From the NCBI GenBank assembly GCA_023666975.1, contig JAMPAW010000134.1, positions 1 to 9,154 of the forward strand: a stretch of 9,154 nucleotides of DNA, in the 5' to 3' direction. A model generated the notes under the pieces. It was not told the DNA's origin. It saw only the letters and a list, made by a program, of their open reading frames with translations, and did no database searches. This DNA is from Clostridium sp. (GTDB taxonomy: Bacteria > Bacillota_A > Clostridia > Lachnospirales > Lachnospiraceae). Each line of letters opens with the position of its first letter. Positions within the stretch are counted from its first letter, which is position 1. Position numbers and translations under genes: made by a program. Positions 6,634-9,154 of the stretch are shown here, in pieces.

Positions 6634-7725
6634 ATGAGTAATATTCAGGAATCGTTTCACGGCAGTGATTTGGAAACCATTGCCCGCAAATATCATATTG
6701 ACCAAAATTCTATCGTTCCCTATGCCTCAAACGTGAATCCTTTAGGGATTTCCTCACTGGCAAAGGAAGCTCTGTTAAAAAATATTGATGCTATCACCTC
6801 CTATCCGGACAGAAGCTATACCGCTCTTTGCAGCTCTATCGCCAAATACTGCAGCGCAGAGCCGTGGCAGCTGGTTCTCGGAAACGGCACCTCCGAATTA
6901 ATCCGGCTTGCGATCGAAGCCATTGCACCCAAAAAGACCATGGTCATCGAGCCGGCCTATTCCGAATACGGCAATGCGGCACATCTGGTCGGAAGCGATG
7001 TCGAAGTCTATATGCTAAAGAATTTAGATGATTTTGAATTGGACGTGGATATGTTTGTCAAGACACTGAACGAATCAATGGATATGCTGGTTATCTGTAA
7101 TCCAAACAATCCCACCGGCAAGGCGGTTACCCGCAGCCAGATGGATACGATTTTACAGTACTGCCAGCAGTATAATATCTGCGTCATGGTAGATGAAACC
7201 TATGTGGAATTTGTGCGGGATATCGATTTGATTTCCTCCGTTTCCCTGACAAAAAAGTACGATAACCTTATCGTGCTGCGCGGGGTGTCGAAATTTTTTG
7301 CCGCTCCGGGACTGCGCCTTGGCTATGCCGTTTCCAGCAACAGGAATTTTCTGGAAGCCGCCGCCGGCAGCCGGATTCCCTGGAATATCAATTCTTACGC
7401 ATCCGTTGCCAGAGTCATGTTTGAAGACGAACATTACATCAATCTCACCCGCAGCCTGATACAGACAGAGCGTAACCTTATTTTCTCTGCGCTTTCCAGC
7501 CGCAAGACGATCAAGGTATTTAAGCCGGAAGCAAACTTTATATTGATTAAACTGCTAAAGGAAGAGCAGACCGCCGCCGATGTCTTTGACTACTGTATCA
7601 AACGCGGATTTATGATTCGGGACTGCACGGACTACAACGGCCTGGGCGACAAATATATTCGGTTCTGCTTCTTAAAACCCGAACAGAACGATGCTGTGGT
7701 AAACACGATATTGGAAATTGTATAG
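6634..7725 (+). CDS. PLP-dependent CobD/HisC-like aminotransferase-fold enzyme
   Basis: This 363-residue enzyme is a fold-type I, class I/II aminotransferase of usual family length. Visible motifs are: N-terminal HGSD (9-12) and SNVNPLG (32-38), which parallel HGG and SANINPLG of threonine-phosphate decarboxylase CobD; GNGTSEL (83-89) at the PLP phosphate; NPNNPTG (156-162); DETY (187-190), with D187 facing the pyridine nitrogen; SKFF with K220 as the Schiff-base lysine; GLRLGY (226-231); and R343 as the likely carboxylate-binding arginine. The segment RDCTDYNGLG (329-338) resembles the CobD C-terminus (R-x-C-x-x-Y-x-G-L). CobD makes aminopropanol phosphate for cobalamin and HisC makes histidinol phosphate; no gene of either pathway is nearby. 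The PLP-enzyme assignment is secure but the substrate is not. It is first in the rightward unit, 15 bp ahead of the serine hydrolase gene. Confidence 0.93.
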   Translation: MSNIQESFHGSDLETIARKYHIDQNSIVPYASNVNPLGISSLAKEALLKNIDAITSYPDRSYTALCSSIAKYCSAEPWQLVLGNGTSELIRLAIEAIAPKKTMVIEPAYSEYGNAAHLVGSDVEVYMLKNLDDFELDVDMFVKTLNESMDMLVICNPNNPTGKAVTRSQMDTILQYCQQYNICVMVDETYVEFVRDIDLISSVSLTKKYDNLIVLRGVSKFFAAPGLRLGYAVSSNRNFLEAAAGSRIPWNINSYASVARVMFEDEHYINLTRSLIQTERNLIFSALSSRKTIKVFKPEANFILIKLLKEEQTAADVFDYCIKRGFMIRDCTDYNGLGDKYIRFCFLKPEQNDAVVNTILEIV

Positions 7726-7727
7726 AG

Positions 7728-7734
7728 AAAGGGA
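7728..7734 (+). promoter_or_regulatory. Ribosome-binding site favouring the second of two adjacent ATGs
   Basis: AAAGGGA ends at 7734, immediately before the in-frame ATG at 7735 but 6 nt before the ATG at 7741. Normal spacing therefore favours 7741 (protein beginning MLTKRKHK). The choice changes only two residues. Confidence 0.6.
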
Positions 7735-7740
7735 ATGACC

Positions 7741-9087
7741 ATGCTCACGAAAAGAAAACACAAGGCTCCAAAAAAGAGTTCTAGCAGACAACAAAACCGA
7801 CATATAAATAATCAGAGTGGTATACCCGAAAATGTTGGTTATCCCGATTTATCCAAAGCCAACACGCGAATAGTGGTCATTGCCTCGTTTATCTGCGTCC
7901 TTTTGATTTTGCTCCTATCCATTCTCTTTCCGGCCAGAGAGACAGACACTGAGCAGTCCACCACGGAAGCCACTACCGAAAACGAGATTATTTCCGGCCG
8001 GGACCCGGCAACCGGATTTTCCGTAATTGATAACGAGACTTATTACTATCCGGACGACATAAATTATTACAGCGGGTGGTATATGGTCAACGATGATATC
8101 TACTACTTTGACGAGGACGGTACCATGGTCTCCGGGTGGTATAATTTAGAAGACCGGCAGTATTATTTTAACGCAGACGGCACACTGGCCTCCAATCAGT
8201 GGATTGAGGACAGATATGTCGGCGAAGACGGTTACCTGCTGAAAGACACGATTACACCTGACGGCAGCTATGTGGATATCAACGGAATACGGGACGATAC
8301 GGTAAGCCTCGAGACCAGCCGGGAAGGGCTTACGGATTTGCGAGACGAGCTTCAGGCCATGCTGGACGGCTATAGCGGTTCATGGTCTGTCTATGTAAAG
8401 GATATCCCGTCCAATGAATATATGGTCATCAACAATACACAGTACTACTCGGCCAGCCTGATTAAATTGTTCTGCGCCGCCTGTGCATATGATTTGATTG
8501 ACAAGGGAGACTTGGAAGAGACGGAAAACATCGACCGCCTGATGCAGGAAATGATATCCGTCAGCGATAACGATGCCTTTAATCTCATGGTGATGAACTG
8601 CGCTCCTGACCACTACCATGTCACGGGGCGAAGCGTGATTCAGGAATATATTGATGCCAATCACTACAACGACACTACAATCACCTCTATTCTGGTTCCT
8701 ACCAGATACAAAGCACCTTCCTCTGCCGGCAGAAATTATACCAGCGTAATCGATTGCGGATTACTGTTGGAACGCATCTATAAAGGACAGTGCGTAAGTC
8801 CGGAAGCCTCGCAAAAATTTCTTGACCTGCTTTTGCAGCAAAGTCATGTAAACAAAATCCCTGCCGGGCTGCCAGAGGGAACACGATGTGCAAACAAAAC
8901 CGGAGATACAGACGAAGTGCAGCACGATGCCGCTATTGTATACTCACCAAACGGAGTATATATCCTGTGCATTATGAGTACCGGCTGCGGCAGCTCGATT
9001 ACCAATATCCAGTCGCTGTCCACCACAGTATATGAATATTTCAACCCGGATGCTCAACTGGAAATTTACGAATTTCCTACGCAATAA
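7741..9087 (+). CDS. Membrane-anchored serine hydrolase (beta-lactamase/PBP fold) with cell-wall-binding repeats
   Basis: The protein has 448 residues. A basic, polar cytoplasmic tail (1-42) precedes one membrane helix (about 43-63) with no lipobox or clear cleavage site, so it is probably a type II anchored protein with its body outside. A Thr/Glu-rich linker (66-82) leads to a Tyr/Trp/Gly-rich region (about 100-170) with two clear 20-residue repeats, GWY...YYF..DGT, of the choline/glucan-binding type. The catalytic domain (about 190-435) carries SLIK (SxxK, nucleophile S239), SDN (275-277) and KTG (386-388), in the order and spacing of class A beta-lactamases and related penicillin-recognising enzymes. 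There is no glutamate between residues 302 and 344, where the omega-loop general base would lie. A peptidoglycan-directed carboxypeptidase, esterase or non-catalytic role is therefore likelier than a true beta-lactamase. It lies 15 bp after the aminotransferase gene and is probably co-transcribed. The start at 7741 is chosen by ribosome-site spacing; 7735 is possible. Confidence 0.88.
   Translation: MLTKRKHKAPKKSSSRQQNRHINNQSGIPENVGYPDLSKANTRIVVIASFICVLLILLLSILFPARETDTEQSTTEATTENEIISGRDPATGFSVIDNETYYYPDDINYYSGWYMVNDDIYYFDEDGTMVSGWYNLEDRQYYFNADGTLASNQWIEDRYVGEDGYLLKDTITPDGSYVDINGIRDDTVSLETSREGLTDLRDELQAMLDGYSGSWSVYVKDIPSNEYMVINNTQYYSASLIKLFCAACAYDLIDKGDLEETENIDRLMQEMISVSDNDAFNLMVMNCAPDHYHVTGRSVIQEYIDANHYNDTTITSILVPTRYKAPSSAGRNYTSVIDCGLLLERIYKGQCVSPEASQKFLDLLLQQSHVNKIPAGLPEGTRCANKTGDTDEVQHDAAIVYSPNGVYILCIMSTGCGSSITNIQSLSTTVYEYFNPDAQLEIYEFPTQ
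8074..8193 (+). repeat. Two tandem 60-bp units encoding cell-wall-binding-type repeats
   Basis: Residues 112-131 and 132-151 of the serine hydrolase are adjacent 20-residue units sharing G-W-Y at the start, Y-Y-F in the middle, D-G-T near the end and a final Ser. Both units begin with the same DNA, GGGTGGTAT. Degenerate related segments flank them (YYYPDD near 101-106 before, and NQWIEDRYVGEDGYLLKD after). Such repeats bind choline-substituted teichoic acid or glucans in known families; the ligand here is unknown. Confidence 0.8.
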
Positions 9088-9154
9088 ATAGGTAATTGTG
9101 AAACTCCTAATTTCCAAAATCCAGTTGTGCAATATAGACAATATCATAAGCAGG
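9088..9154. other. Right-edge non-coding stretch, no feature found
   Basis: This AT-rich 67-bp stretch follows the serine hydrolase stop codon. I see no ribosome site with a start, and no GC-rich hairpin followed by a T-run. The only inverted match is GAAA/TTTC around 9101-9115, too weak for a terminator. Whether the unit continues to the right cannot be told from here. Confidence 0.6.

Noticed and set aside
9100..9116. Possible terminator hairpin after the serine hydrolase gene
   Set aside because: Only 4-bp AT-rich arms (GAAA/TTTC) with no following T-run; too weak to support.

Overview
The window looks like a chromosomal segment of a low-to-moderate GC Firmicute, most likely a Lachnospiraceae-type Clostridium relative. 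The reasons are purine-rich Shine-Dalgarno sites before every gene, TATAAT-type promoters, a surface protein with glucan/choline-binding-style 20-residue repeats, and a DUF5717/DUF5716-like gene pair that I recall (from memory, not searched) from Lachnospiraceae. I see no tRNA, rRNA, CRISPR array, insertion sequence or phage gene. Nothing suggests recent transfer.

Two transcription units diverge from a 125-bp intergenic region (6509-6633). The leftward unit fills about 70% of the window. In order of transcription it encodes: a 1190-residue cytoplasmic protein with two predicted beta-sandwich domains and a very long helical-repeat body; a 418-residue divergent Hsp70/actin-fold protein; a 277-residue TPR protein; and a coiled-coil protein with two membrane helices that runs off the left edge. 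Gaps of 15, 50 and 42 bp, each with a ribosome-binding site and no visible terminator, argue for one operon. No gene in it has a function I can name. The combination of an Hsp70-like protein, helical-repeat scaffolds and a membrane-anchored coiled coil suggests a membrane-associated assembly or chaperone-like machine. That is inference.

The rightward unit has two genes 15 bp apart: a CobD/HisC-like PLP-dependent aminotransferase-fold enzyme with all catalytic motifs, and a membrane-anchored extracytoplasmic serine hydrolase. The hydrolase has two clear cell-wall-binding-type repeats and a class A beta-lactamase/penicillin-binding fold (SxxK, SDN, KTG present), but no glutamate where the beta-lactamase omega loop should supply one. 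No cobalamin or histidine genes are nearby, so the substrate of the first enzyme is open.

The intergenic region holds two good promoter candidates facing each other, with -10 boxes 19 bp apart. The two units may therefore compete for RNA polymerase. The last 67 bp (9088-9154) contain no gene or terminator that I can support.
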